44,901 nucleotides of DNA from an uncultured Bacteroidales bacterium. Its GTDB lineage: Bacteria; Bacteroidota; Bacteroidia; Bacteroidales; Paludibacteraceae. The notes beneath the pieces are model-generated. The model saw nothing but the letters and a program-made list of their open reading frames with translations, had not been told where the DNA came from and did no database searches. Shown one piece after another: positions 28,711 through 36,921 of this stretch; the first letter of the stretch is position 1, and each line of letters starts with the position of its first letter. Made by a program: the position numbers and the translations under genes. The DNA lies in contig CAMHGK010000003.1 of NCBI GenBank assembly GCA_946184695.1, forward strand, positions 1 through 44,901. Direction: 5' to 3'.

Positions 28711-29712
28711 TTACTGGTGGTCATCGGGAGCCGGCGTCATAGGAGCTTGTGCGTCAACGTCCCAAACCAAAGCCGAGGCACCGAGTATAGCAGCGTCGGA
28801 GTCCTTCAGGCTTGAGAATAGCACTTTAACTTTGTCCTTCCAGAAACGAACCACGTTCTCGTTCATTGAGCGAACGATAGGCTGCATGAGTATATCGCCT
28901 GCTTTTGTCAGTCCACCGAAGAGAACAATAGCTTCTGGAGCTGAGAAAGCAATAAAATCGGCAAGTTTGGCACCAAGCAAGTTACCTGTGTATTCAAATA
29001 TCTGCTTGGCCATCTCGTCGCCTTTCATAGCTGCATCGAATACGTCTTTTGATGTAACGTTTTCGCAAGGCATGTCTCTTAGCAGTGATGGTCGGTCTGT
29101 GGTAGAAAGGAGTTCTTGAGCCGTACGAGCCACGCCGTTGGCCGATGCGTACGCTTCAATGCAACCTTTCTGACCGCAACCGCAGAGGCGTGCCGAACTG
29201 TCGCGAATAATCTTTGTATGTCCGAGTTCGCCGGCAAAACCGTCGTGTCCGTAAACCACCTTTCCGTCGATTACGATGCCTGAGCCCACACCGGTGCCGA
29301 GAGTAATCATGATAAAGTTCTTCATACCCTTAGCCACACCGAATGTCATCTCACCCATAGCAGCTGCGTTAGCATCGTTGGTTATGCGGCATGGTACTCC
29401 CATTCGGTCAGAGATAAGACGTGCAAACGGTACAATTCCTTTCCACGGAAGATTTGGTGCGTTCTCGATATTGCCGGTATAGTAGTTGGCATTAGGGGCT
29501 CCAACTCCCACTCCTCGCACATTCTCAATACCTCCTTGTGCCTCCACAAGTTTCATCATTTCAGCACATAGAACATCACAATACTCATTGATATCGGTGT
29601 ACTGCTGAGTTTTGATGGAGGATGAGTTGAGCACATTACCTCTCACATCGACGATACCGAACTTGGTGTTCGTTCCGCCCATGTCTATTCCAAGTACGTA
29701 TGGTTTTTCCAT
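28711..29712 (-). CDS. ROK family glucokinase
   Basis: 333 aa; 'GIDMGGTNTKFGIVD', ROK zinc motif 'CGCGQKGCIEAYAS'. Confidence 0.93.
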   Translation of the reverse strand: MEKPYVLGIDMGGTNTKFGIVDVRGNVLNSSSIKTQQYTDINEYCDVLCAEMMKLVEAQGGIENVRGVGVGAPNANYYTGNIENAPNLPWKGIVPFARLISDRMGVPCRITNDANAAAMGEMTFGVAKGMKNFIMITLGTGVGSGIVIDGKVVYGHDGFAGELGHTKIIRDSSARLCGCGQKGCIEAYASANGVARTAQELLSTTDRPSLLRDMPCENVTSKDVFDAAMKGDEMAKQIFEYTGNLLGAKLADFIAFSAPEAIVLFGGLTKAGDILMQPIVRSMNENVVRFWKDKVKVLFSSLKDSDAAILGASALVWDVDAQAPMTPAPDDHQ

Positions 29713-29736
29713 GATTATAAGGTTTTTAGTTGTTTG

Positions 29737-30987
29737 TTATATGATGTTTTGTTTTCTACCTAAGAATGTGTCCAAAAACAATTGTTCTGATTGTTCTATT
29801 GACTGAATTGTAAGTACCTCGCGCGGTGCAGATAGTATGGCATAACCAAATTTATCGCGGTCGCCATCATCGATATACTGCCCATAATGCTGTCCTGCAC
29901 GCAATCCGTCATGTCGCTCAAAATGCACCTTAATTCGCGGGTCAAGGAACTTAGTGATGTCGGTATCACATACCGAATCGGAATTGGCAGGAATATCATA
30001 TCCGAACCACATGCTCGAAACCGGTCCGCAGAGATAGTTGCCCTGCTCTACTTTGCCTCCATGCAAGACGTTGATATAATCGCGCATATAGTCGTGTCCT
30101 GACGCGAGACTTACAGTGTGAGAGCAGATAAAACCGCTACTTCGCGCTCCCATCTCTACGGGGGTAAATGTACCGTCGTCTTTCATTATAATCTCAAGGT
30201 GACCGAACATGGAGCAGAGTCCGAGTGCTTTATAGCACAATATTCCGAAATCGGCTATACGATTCCATGTCGCATCATCATATTTGAGTGAGTTCCAGTG
30301 ATGCTTCACGGTCACACGGTTGCTTGGAGCATTGACTGAGTGATATTGAATACTGCTACCATAGCAGTTGATATTGCCAAAACTATCACCGAGCATATCG
30401 ACCGTAAACTCCTCTCCCTCTACAAATTCTTCTATCAAACACTGATTGTCGAAACTTATTTGTTGAGCCAGAATCATAGCTTTTTGCAACTCTTCGCGAC
30501 TGCGTCCCTTAGGCAGTATCGTTATCCCTCGCGAACTTGCTGCTACGTTAGGCTTGCATATTAGTTTCATGCGCTGCGATAATTCATAGACATCCTCAAG
30601 TGTGAGCTCGGTACTGAATTTAGAAATCCGATTGAATAGTCCCGCCCGCATCCATGCATCGCGCATCTGCTCTTTCTCGAGCACATGGTCGAACATGCCG
30701 GGCATTGTGCAGTTGCCGCACCAGCGATTGATAGCATTGACGGTTGGAGCTGCAAGGTCAATACTCGAAAGAGCGCCATCGACCCTGTTTTTTAATCCTA
30801 ACTCTTCCAATCGGCGAATTATACCATCAGCGTCTTTAACATCTAATTGCAAGAACATATCGCAGTCGAAGTTGGCTTTATCGCGCCACGACACCGCTAT
30901 CACTTTATATCCGAACTCACGGAGTTTGCACACCTGCCCCCAGAGGAGCTGATTGTCGCCAAGCAGTACAAAATAGTCTTTTTTCAT
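29737..30987 (-). CDS. ATP-grasp domain protein
   Basis: 416 aa; 'MKLICKPNVAASSRGITILPKGRSREELQKAM...EEFVEGEEFTVDML', 'LEIIMKDDGTFTPVEMGARSSGFI'. Confidence 0.85.
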   Translation of the reverse strand: MKKDYFVLLGDNQLLWGQVCKLREFGYKVIAVSWRDKANFDCDMFLQLDVKDADGIIRRLEELGLKNRVDGALSSIDLAAPTVNAINRWCGNCTMPGMFDHVLEKEQMRDAWMRAGLFNRISKFSTELTLEDVYELSQRMKLICKPNVAASSRGITILPKGRSREELQKAMILAQQISFDNQCLIEEFVEGEEFTVDMLGDSFGNINCYGSSIQYHSVNAPSNRVTVKHHWNSLKYDDATWNRIADFGILCYKALGLCSMFGHLEIIMKDDGTFTPVEMGARSSGFICSHTVSLASGHDYMRDYINVLHGGKVEQGNYLCGPVSSMWFGYDIPANSDSVCDTDITKFLDPRIKVHFERHDGLRAGQHYGQYIDDGDRDKFGYAILSAPREVLTIQSIEQSEQLFLDTFLGRKQNII

Positions 30988-30996
30988 TGTCTCCTT

Positions 30997-31524
30997 CTAT
31001 GCTACCATTGCATGAAGGAGAGGCTCTGCTGCTTGCGAATTACCCCCCCCCCATGTGGATTTATTAGTATTCGTATCTATTTTCCTTACAAAACGTGCCG
31101 GATTGCCATGCCAGAGTTCGCCGGCAGGTACATGGTGAGTGACAACGCTACCCATACCAATCATTGCATTCTCACCAATAGTTATTCCACAAAGAATCGA
31201 GCATCCGGCACCTATGCTCGCTCCACGCTTGATTATGGTTTTTTCCAATATCCAATCTTGGTTCTTGGCACGCGGGTAACGGTCGTTGGTGAACGAAACG
31301 TTGGCCCCTACCTGCACGTTATCTTCAATTACAACACCATCCCATATCTGTACGCCGTTTTTTATAGTCACGTTATTGCCAATGACGGCTCCGTTCTCTA
31401 TATAGCAATGTGAACAGATATTGCAGTTCTCGCCAATTTGTGCCTTAGGGAGAACCACACAATACTGCCAAATGTTAGTTGATTCAGGCACCTTAGCCTG
31501 ACAATCACTCAATGGGTGTATCAT
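30997..31524 (-). CDS. Left-handed beta-helix acyltransferase (WbbJ/FdtC-like)
   Basis: ORF 30997..31599; likely start MIHPLSDCQAKVPESTNIWQ (31524), giving an ATGA overlap with the upstream gene; hexapeptide repeats (IGENCNICSHCYIENGAVIGNNVTIKNGVQIWDGVVIEDNVQVG). Confidence 0.9.
   Translation of the reverse strand: MIHPLSDCQAKVPESTNIWQYCVVLPKAQIGENCNICSHCYIENGAVIGNNVTIKNGVQIWDGVVIEDNVQVGANVSFTNDRYPRAKNQDWILEKTIIKRGASIGAGCSILCGITIGENAMIGMGSVVTHHVPAGELWHGNPARFVRKIDTNTNKSTWGGGNSQAAEPLLHAMVA
31043..31052. repeat. C10 (coding-strand G10) homopolymer in the acyltransferase 3' end
   Basis: 'attaccccccccccatgtgg'; encodes W-G-G-G on the minus strand. Confidence 0.9.
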
Positions 31525-31937
31525 AATCCTTTGTATTTCAAAAAGTCTTGATAGTCGCGTATGTAATCTTCTGCTTGATAGTGCTCTGAGGCAAGACATA
31601 GCAGCACGGCTCCTGACGAGAAGTCATCGAGGTCACGCCAAATGCCGGGCACGACAAGCAGCCCGTAGTATGAGCGTTTGAGATTGAAGGAATGTTTGTT
31701 TTTTCCATCATCAAGGGTAACGGTAAAAGACCCATTGGCAGCCACTATAAGTTGATACAGAGCCTTATGAGCATGAGCACCGCGACTTTCACCGCCTGGT
31801 ACATCATAGAGGTAATATACGCGCTTGATATCGAAAGGCACATCCGCTCCGCCTTCAATTGACGTCAAATTACCACGCGGGTCTGTAATCTTTCGAAGGT
31901 CGATAATTCGGCAATCGTTTATTGTTGTGTGTTTCAT
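31521..31937 (-). CDS. WxcM/FdtA-like cupin (sugar 3,4-ketoisomerase family)
   Basis: 138 aa; 'ITDPRGNLTSIEGGADVPFDIKRVYYLYDVPGGESRGAHAHKALYQLIVAANGSFTVTLDDG'. Confidence 0.9.
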   Translation of the reverse strand: MKHTTINDCRIIDLRKITDPRGNLTSIEGGADVPFDIKRVYYLYDVPGGESRGAHAHKALYQLIVAANGSFTVTLDDGKNKHSFNLKRSYYGLLVVPGIWRDLDDFSSGAVLLCLASEHYQAEDYIRDYQDFLKYKGL

Positions 31938-32186
31938 ATTATTCTTTGTGCTTCATATTATTCTCAGTGTAAAATTACACATTTCCACAAAAAAACACTT
32001 TTCGTCCTTGTAACATCTGATTACAAAAGGATTAGGCAACGCTTTTATCTTTATAGTTTGTTATAAAGCAATAAAATTATTGCGCCGCAAAGGTGCATAT
32101 CTCAGATATTGTACCTTGCACGGTGCAAAATTAAACTTTTATTTCTTTTTGTGCAAATAAGAATTTTGAAAAAATCGAAAAAAACT

Positions 32187-33212
32187 CTATAGTGCCGCCA
32201 TTCCCTGCTTGCGATAGGTGCGTTCTTTGTAGAAGTGGAATGCAACAAAATGCAGCCACGAGCGCATGAAACGCAGTGCCTGACGATAGCGTGGTTCTGC
32301 GGCGAGATGCTCATAGCGCTTCAGCAGTTGCCGAGCATTACCATACTCCAAACGGTGCAAATAAAGCAAGAACTCCTTGTAAAATTCATAGTCTTGCAGT
32401 TGCAATTCGGTGAAACATGCATCTTGAGGGAATAACTCGTTTAGATACCGCCGAGTGTCGGCAAGGCCATGATGATAACTTAGATATTTGGGATGGTCAA
32501 ACGGTACGAAGGTTGCCGATTCCTTATAAATACGATATGTAACGAGCAGGTCATCCAAACATGCAAAATGCGTATGCTGCGACCATATAGCTTGTATGGG
32601 GTAGTCCTCAACTGGTAGTTGACGTCGAACAATCTCATCAAAATCGATGAGTTCAAGCATATCACGGCGAATCATCATACCGACAGGTTTGAAATACACC
32701 CCACCCTTATAGTCGGCAGAGAAATAGAAGTTACGAGCGCGGTCGGTCTTAGCCGTGACAGCAGGATTAAGCCCTGGCTCCTTGCGATTCTGACGAACAA
32801 AAAAACGATAACCATTAGAGCCCATCACTCCGACCTCAGTGTGTTCCAACATATAATGCATTTGCTTGTTGAGCGCGTGGTCGTCGATATAGAAATCATC
32901 ACCGGCTATGTCGCCAATAAACTGACCGGTGCATGCCCTTAAAGTACGGAAATAATTAGCTGTGATGCCGAGGTTCTTCGGTCCACTCAGCACTTTGACG
33001 ATATTGGGATAGTGTTCTTCAAATTGCTTGCAGATGCTAAGAGTTCGGTCGGTAGAGCAGTCCTCACCAACCACTACTTCTAAATCAAAGTCACCCTGTT
33101 GCATCAATATGCTCTCAAGAGTCTGACCGATAGTGTCTTCTTGATTATAAGTGATGACAGCTACTGATATTTTAATTTTGCCATTCATGTCCATGAAGAT
33201 ATTATTTTTCAT
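32187..33212 (-). CDS. Glycosyltransferase family 2
   Basis: 341 aa; 'ISVAVITYNQEDTIGQTLESILMQQGDFDLEVVVGEDCSTDRT', 'GDIAGDDFYID'. Alternative start MNGK at 33188. Confidence 0.92.
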   Translation of the reverse strand: MKNNIFMDMNGKIKISVAVITYNQEDTIGQTLESILMQQGDFDLEVVVGEDCSTDRTLSICKQFEEHYPNIVKVLSGPKNLGITANYFRTLRACTGQFIGDIAGDDFYIDDHALNKQMHYMLEHTEVGVMGSNGYRFFVRQNRKEPGLNPAVTAKTDRARNFYFSADYKGGVYFKPVGMMIRRDMLELIDFDEIVRRQLPVEDYPIQAIWSQHTHFACLDDLLVTYRIYKESATFVPFDHPKYLSYHHGLADTRRYLNELFPQDACFTELQLQDYEFYKEFLLYLHRLEYGNARQLLKRYEHLAAEPRYRQALRFMRSWLHFVAFHFYKERTYRKQGMAAL

Positions 33213-34095
33213 TGATTATCGACCTGCGAAAATCGCGAGCTGTCATACCGGATGTGCGAGCAAAGAAGCGGCAGAAAGTTGCCTGATCGGTGAATCCTAA
33301 ATAGTACGCCACTTGCTGTATCTGCATATCATGGCGTGTAGAAAGCAACTGTTTGGCTTGAACTAAAATATATTGTTCAATCCAAGCTTTTGCCGTCACT
33401 CCTACAGCATCGTGTATGAGTTTTGAGAAATACTTGGTGGAAAGGTGCAACTGCTGTGCATAGAAAGAAGCTTCGTGTTGCTCACGATAGTGATGAGCCA
33501 ATAAGTCGCAGAACTCATTGAACAAGATATTGCTTCTTTTGTCAATCGAATTGTTGTTAGCAACTTGCGCTGCAATTGTATTTTCGCGCTCGGGTATGCT
33601 TTGACTGATAAGTTCGTAGGTGATGATTATCAGCTGAATCAGCATCTCACGTCGGTGTGGCAACTGTTCTGTGGGTTTCTCCAAAACAATTTCTATAACA
33701 TCTATCATCTTAGAAATGCTTGCAATCTCTTTCTCGCTAAAGATGCGTGAAGGTGCTATATGGTATTTGCTATAGTTGTGAGATAACATTCGCAGCTTGA
33801 GTTCCTTGAAAAACTCAGCCGACAAGATTATGCGTGTAGCTTTGTAGTCCTGACTGCTCTCTATCGGGTGCAAGATGTGATTAGGCATTATCACTGCCAC
33901 TTCGCCGGCTGTAAACATCACCTCGTTCATGTCGTAGAGCAACTTAGCTTGACCTGAGGTGCAAATCACTACAACCAATTTCCCGGTAGTCATATCCTCT
34001 CCATAAATAGGCAAACGGGATATGTTACGTTGCAAAACGATGTCGGCTTCATGCCTCGGTTCTTCCAATCTAATGATTTTCTCTAATGTGTTCAT
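33202..34095 (-). CDS. AraC family transcriptional regulator with cupin-type N-domain
   Basis: ORF 33202..34152, likely start MNTLEKIIRL (34095); C-terminal AraC HTH 'MQIQQVAYYLGFTDQATFCRFFARTSGMTARDFR'. Confidence 0.92.
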   Translation of the reverse strand: MNTLEKIIRLEEPRHEADIVLQRNISRLPIYGEDMTTGKLVVVICTSGQAKLLYDMNEVMFTAGEVAVIMPNHILHPIESSQDYKATRIILSAEFFKELKLRMLSHNYSKYHIAPSRIFSEKEIASISKMIDVIEIVLEKPTEQLPHRREMLIQLIIITYELISQSIPERENTIAAQVANNNSIDKRSNILFNEFCDLLAHHYREQHEASFYAQQLHLSTKYFSKLIHDAVGVTAKAWIEQYILVQAKQLLSTRHDMQIQQVAYYLGFTDQATFCRFFARTSGMTARDFRRSIINEK

Positions 34096-34151
34096 GGCTC
34101 TCTTAGTTGGGAGTTTATAATGTCGCAATAAGGTTATTATTATTACACACA

Positions 34152-34182
34152 ACGCATAAAAGTCTCTTTGACTTTTATGCGT
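34152..34182. promoter_or_regulatory. 13-bp perfect inverted repeat between tRNA-Ala and the AraC gene
   Basis: ACGCATAAAAGTC-tcttt-GACTTTTATGCGT. Confidence 0.85.
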
Positions 34183-34252
34183 CAGATGTTAATTTTGCTT
34201 CCAAAAAAGATTTGAATTAGGTTAGAAACTAATAAAGGAAATATCTTATTAG

Positions 34253-34326
34253 TGGAGCATAGCGGACTCGAACCGCTCACCTCGACACTGCCAGTGTCGC
34301 GCTCTAACCAGATGAGCTAATGCCCC
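34253..34326 (-). tRNA. tRNA-Ala, anticodon GGC
   Basis: Cloverleaf by eye: acceptor GGGGCAT/ATGCTCC with G3:U70 (Ala identity pair), D arm GCTC/GAGC, anticodon arm CGACA-CTGGCAG-TGTCG, T arm AGCGG-TTCGAGT-CCGCT, discriminator A; CCA not encoded. Confidence 0.96.
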
Positions 34327-34545
34327 CTCTGAGTTATAATATCATTGCCAATCTGCTTGATTTACACTGCTATTTCAAGATTGCGGCGCAAAGGTAATAC
34401 ATTATTTTTAATTACACAAATACTTTTGCAGATTTTTCTTAAAATGCTCTTTCGCTGCCTCTCTGCTGAGCCCTGATAATATGGCATATTGTTTATACTT
34501 GATGCGGAATTATAGTTGGAGTTTGCGAGTATAAAAAAAATAGCT

Positions 34546-34553
34546 TAAATTTG
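34546..34553 (+). promoter_or_regulatory. Candidate -7 box TAAATTTG upstream of yigZ
   Basis: TAnnTTTG match about 30 nt upstream of the conserved YigZ N-terminus. Confidence 0.5.
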
Positions 34554-34581
34554 CCGCAAATTTTTTTATTACAATCCAACA

Positions 34582-35187
34582 ATCGATACATATCGAACCA
34601 TATTATCACCGAGCGAAGGACTATACAAAGAAAAAGGCTCTAAGTTCTTAAGTTTTGCTCATCCCATTGGCAGTATTGACGATGCCAAGCGTATAGTGGA
34701 GACTTACCGCAAGCAATACCACGACGCACGGCATGTTTGCTTTGCTTATATTGTTGGAACTGAAAAGCAGTTATTTAGAGTAAATGATGATGGAGAGCCT
34801 TCGGGCACGGCGGGCAAACCTATTTTAGGTCAGATACATGCCCTTGAACTGACCAATACGATAGTGGTGGTGGTGCGCTATTTCGGTGGAATCTTGTTGG
34901 GAACGGGCGGACTTACAGTGGCTTATCGTGAAGCTACTCGTGATGCATTGAGCAAAGCACAAATAGTAACCAAAGACATAATGCAACGAGCAAAAGTAAG
35001 TTTCCCATTGGACAAGACCAACGAGGTCATGCGGCTCATACGCTCAACGCAAGCCACAATAGTCTCGCAAGATTACACCGACAGATATATCTATCTGCTT
35101 GATATTCCCAATGCTTCGGTTCAGAGCTGGCGAAATACCGAATATACTATTAAGGTGGACTTTGCAGATTCAGACATAGAAAGTTGA
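34582..35187 (+). CDS. YigZ/IMPACT family protein; start inferred at a near-cognate ATC codon
   Basis: In-frame upstream translation (I)DTYRTILSPSEGLYKEKGSKFLSFAHPIGSIDDAKRIVE joins the track ORF (34696 GTG); 'NDDGEPSGTAGKPILGQIHALELTNTIVVVVRYFGGILLGTGGLTVAYREA'. Confidence 0.85.
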   Translation: MDTYRTILSPSEGLYKEKGSKFLSFAHPIGSIDDAKRIVETYRKQYHDARHVCFAYIVGTEKQLFRVNDDGEPSGTAGKPILGQIHALELTNTIVVVVRYFGGILLGTGGLTVAYREATRDALSKAQIVTKDIMQRAKVSFPLDKTNEVMRLIRSTQATIVSQDYTDRYIYLLDIPNASVQSWRNTEYTIKVDFADSDIES

Positions 35188-35223
35188 TTTAGACTTATTT
35201 GACAATGATTAAACTATAAAACC

Positions 35224-36387
35224 ATGGATAACAAATTCGACGACATACGCGCCTATGAGCAAGAAGACTTTCTCCTTGTTCGTCAGCAACTGGTATCTAA
35301 TCCCGAGTTTTGCTACATACTTGACATGCTAAGCAAGCAGATGTTTGCGGGAAACAAGCATGTGAGTCTGCTTGACGTGTTCAGAGGATGCGAGAGCGTG
35401 GAGGATGTCGATTGGCGAATTATCATACCTTTGCTTGAGTATGTAGTAAAGCTGACAGCCACCTCTATCAATATCAAAGGCTCAGAAAATATCACTTCAG
35501 CCGGGCAACTATTCCTATCCAACCATAGGGATATCATCCTTGATGCCTCACTGCTGACTATGCTTATCCGCAAGCATAACAATCAGCGTATATATATGGG
35601 TATGGGTACCAACTTATACGTCACCTCATGGATAGAACCGCTGGTCCGACTTGCGAAGTGTTTCTCGGTCAAGCGTGGTGGTACACCGCGCGAGCTGCTT
35701 TCCAACTCTACCCTACTCTCGGAGTATATCGCCGCCATCATTCGCGACAGGCACTCAGGAGTGTGGCTTGCACAGCGGGAAGGACGGGCCAAAGATTCTA
35801 ATGATCTCACTCAACCCGCTCTTATTAAGATGCTCTTGCTTGCTGCCAACAAACAGCTTAGCTTAGACGAGCAAATAGCTCAGCTGCACATAACTCCGGT
35901 GGCTATAAGTTACGAATACGACCCATGCGACTATCTCAAGGCTCGGGAACTTCAGCTCCGACGCGACTACAAGGACTTCCGCAAGACTCCACAAGACGAC
36001 TATGATAGCATGCTGCAAGGTATAAAAGGATATAAGGGCAGAATCAACTACCAGATATGCAAGACTATTGATGACGAAGCAAGACAAATATGCTCAACAC
36101 CTGATACCCGCAACGAACAGATTAACAAAATATGCCATGCTATCGACCAGAAAATCCATTCCGGATATGTCATCTATGAGGTAAACAAAATAGCTTATGA
36201 CTTGCTTCTTTCTACCGACCGCTTTGCAAATGAATATAATCAGGAGCAGAAACATGCATTTGAAAGTTATTTGGCACAGAGATTGCAGCTTATAAATATA
36301 GAGAACAAAGACAATGAGTTTCTCAGGCATAAGCTGCTTGAGATGTATGCCAATCCGCTAATTAACCAAATTGCTGCTGTCAGTTAA
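35224..36387 (+). CDS. PlsC-type 1-acyltransferase family protein
   Basis: 387 aa; HX4D motif in 'LSNHRDIILDASLLTML'; 'KRGGTPRELLSNSTLLSEYIAAIIRDRHSGVWLAQREGRAKD'. Confidence 0.85.
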   Translation: MDNKFDDIRAYEQEDFLLVRQQLVSNPEFCYILDMLSKQMFAGNKHVSLLDVFRGCESVEDVDWRIIIPLLEYVVKLTATSINIKGSENITSAGQLFLSNHRDIILDASLLTMLIRKHNNQRIYMGMGTNLYVTSWIEPLVRLAKCFSVKRGGTPRELLSNSTLLSEYIAAIIRDRHSGVWLAQREGRAKDSNDLTQPALIKMLLLAANKQLSLDEQIAQLHITPVAISYEYDPCDYLKARELQLRRDYKDFRKTPQDDYDSMLQGIKGYKGRINYQICKTIDDEARQICSTPDTRNEQINKICHAIDQKIHSGYVIYEVNKIAYDLLLSTDRFANEYNQEQKHAFESYLAQRLQLINIENKDNEFLRHKLLEMYANPLINQIAAVS

Positions 36388-36438
36388 ATCAGATAAGGCA
36401 CGTGCTTATTCTTCTCCCAACAAACTAAACTACTTAAT

Positions 36439-36885
36439 ATGAACACTGCTATTTTCCCCGGCACATTCGACCCCTTCACCATCGGGCATGAGAATATCGT
36501 TCGTCGCGGACTTGCCATATTCGATAAAATAGTAATAGGTATAGGCAGGAACGCAGCAAAGAAAGCACTATACTCTGCCGAGCAGAGAAAAGAAGCTATA
36601 GAACAAGTGTTCCATGACCAGAGCAGAGTGAGCGTTGTAGTGTACGAGGGCTTGACCATTGAGTTGGCAAAACAAGTAGGAGCGCGATTTATTCTGCGTG
36701 GAGTCAGAACGATGGCTGACTTTGAGTATGAGCAACAGATGGCGGCAGCTAACCGCCAACTTGCAGACATCGAAACCGTACTATTGTTTACTGAACCTCA
36801 GTTGGCACATATCTCCTCGTCGCTTCTGCGGGACCTGCACTCTCACAACTATGATATCTCCGCGTTTCTGCCCTCAGGCAATTGA
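36439..36885 (+). CDS. coaD: Pantetheine-phosphate adenylyltransferase
   Basis: 148 aa; 'FPGTFDPFTIGHENIVRRGL', 'ISSSLLRDL'. Confidence 0.97.
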   Translation: MNTAIFPGTFDPFTIGHENIVRRGLAIFDKIVIGIGRNAAKKALYSAEQRKEAIEQVFHDQSRVSVVVYEGLTIELAKQVGARFILRGVRTMADFEYEQQMAAANRQLADIETVLLFTEPQLAHISSSLLRDLHSHNYDISAFLPSGN

Positions 36886-36921
36886 CCTCAATTCTATCAG
36901 AACAATCAAAAGGAAAGAAAA

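Noticed and set aside
31967-31980. GTGTAA-AA-TTACAC near-palindrome upstream of the WxcM-like gene
   Set aside because: Short and AT-rich, and overlaps sequence resembling a promoter box; insufficient support for an operator claim.
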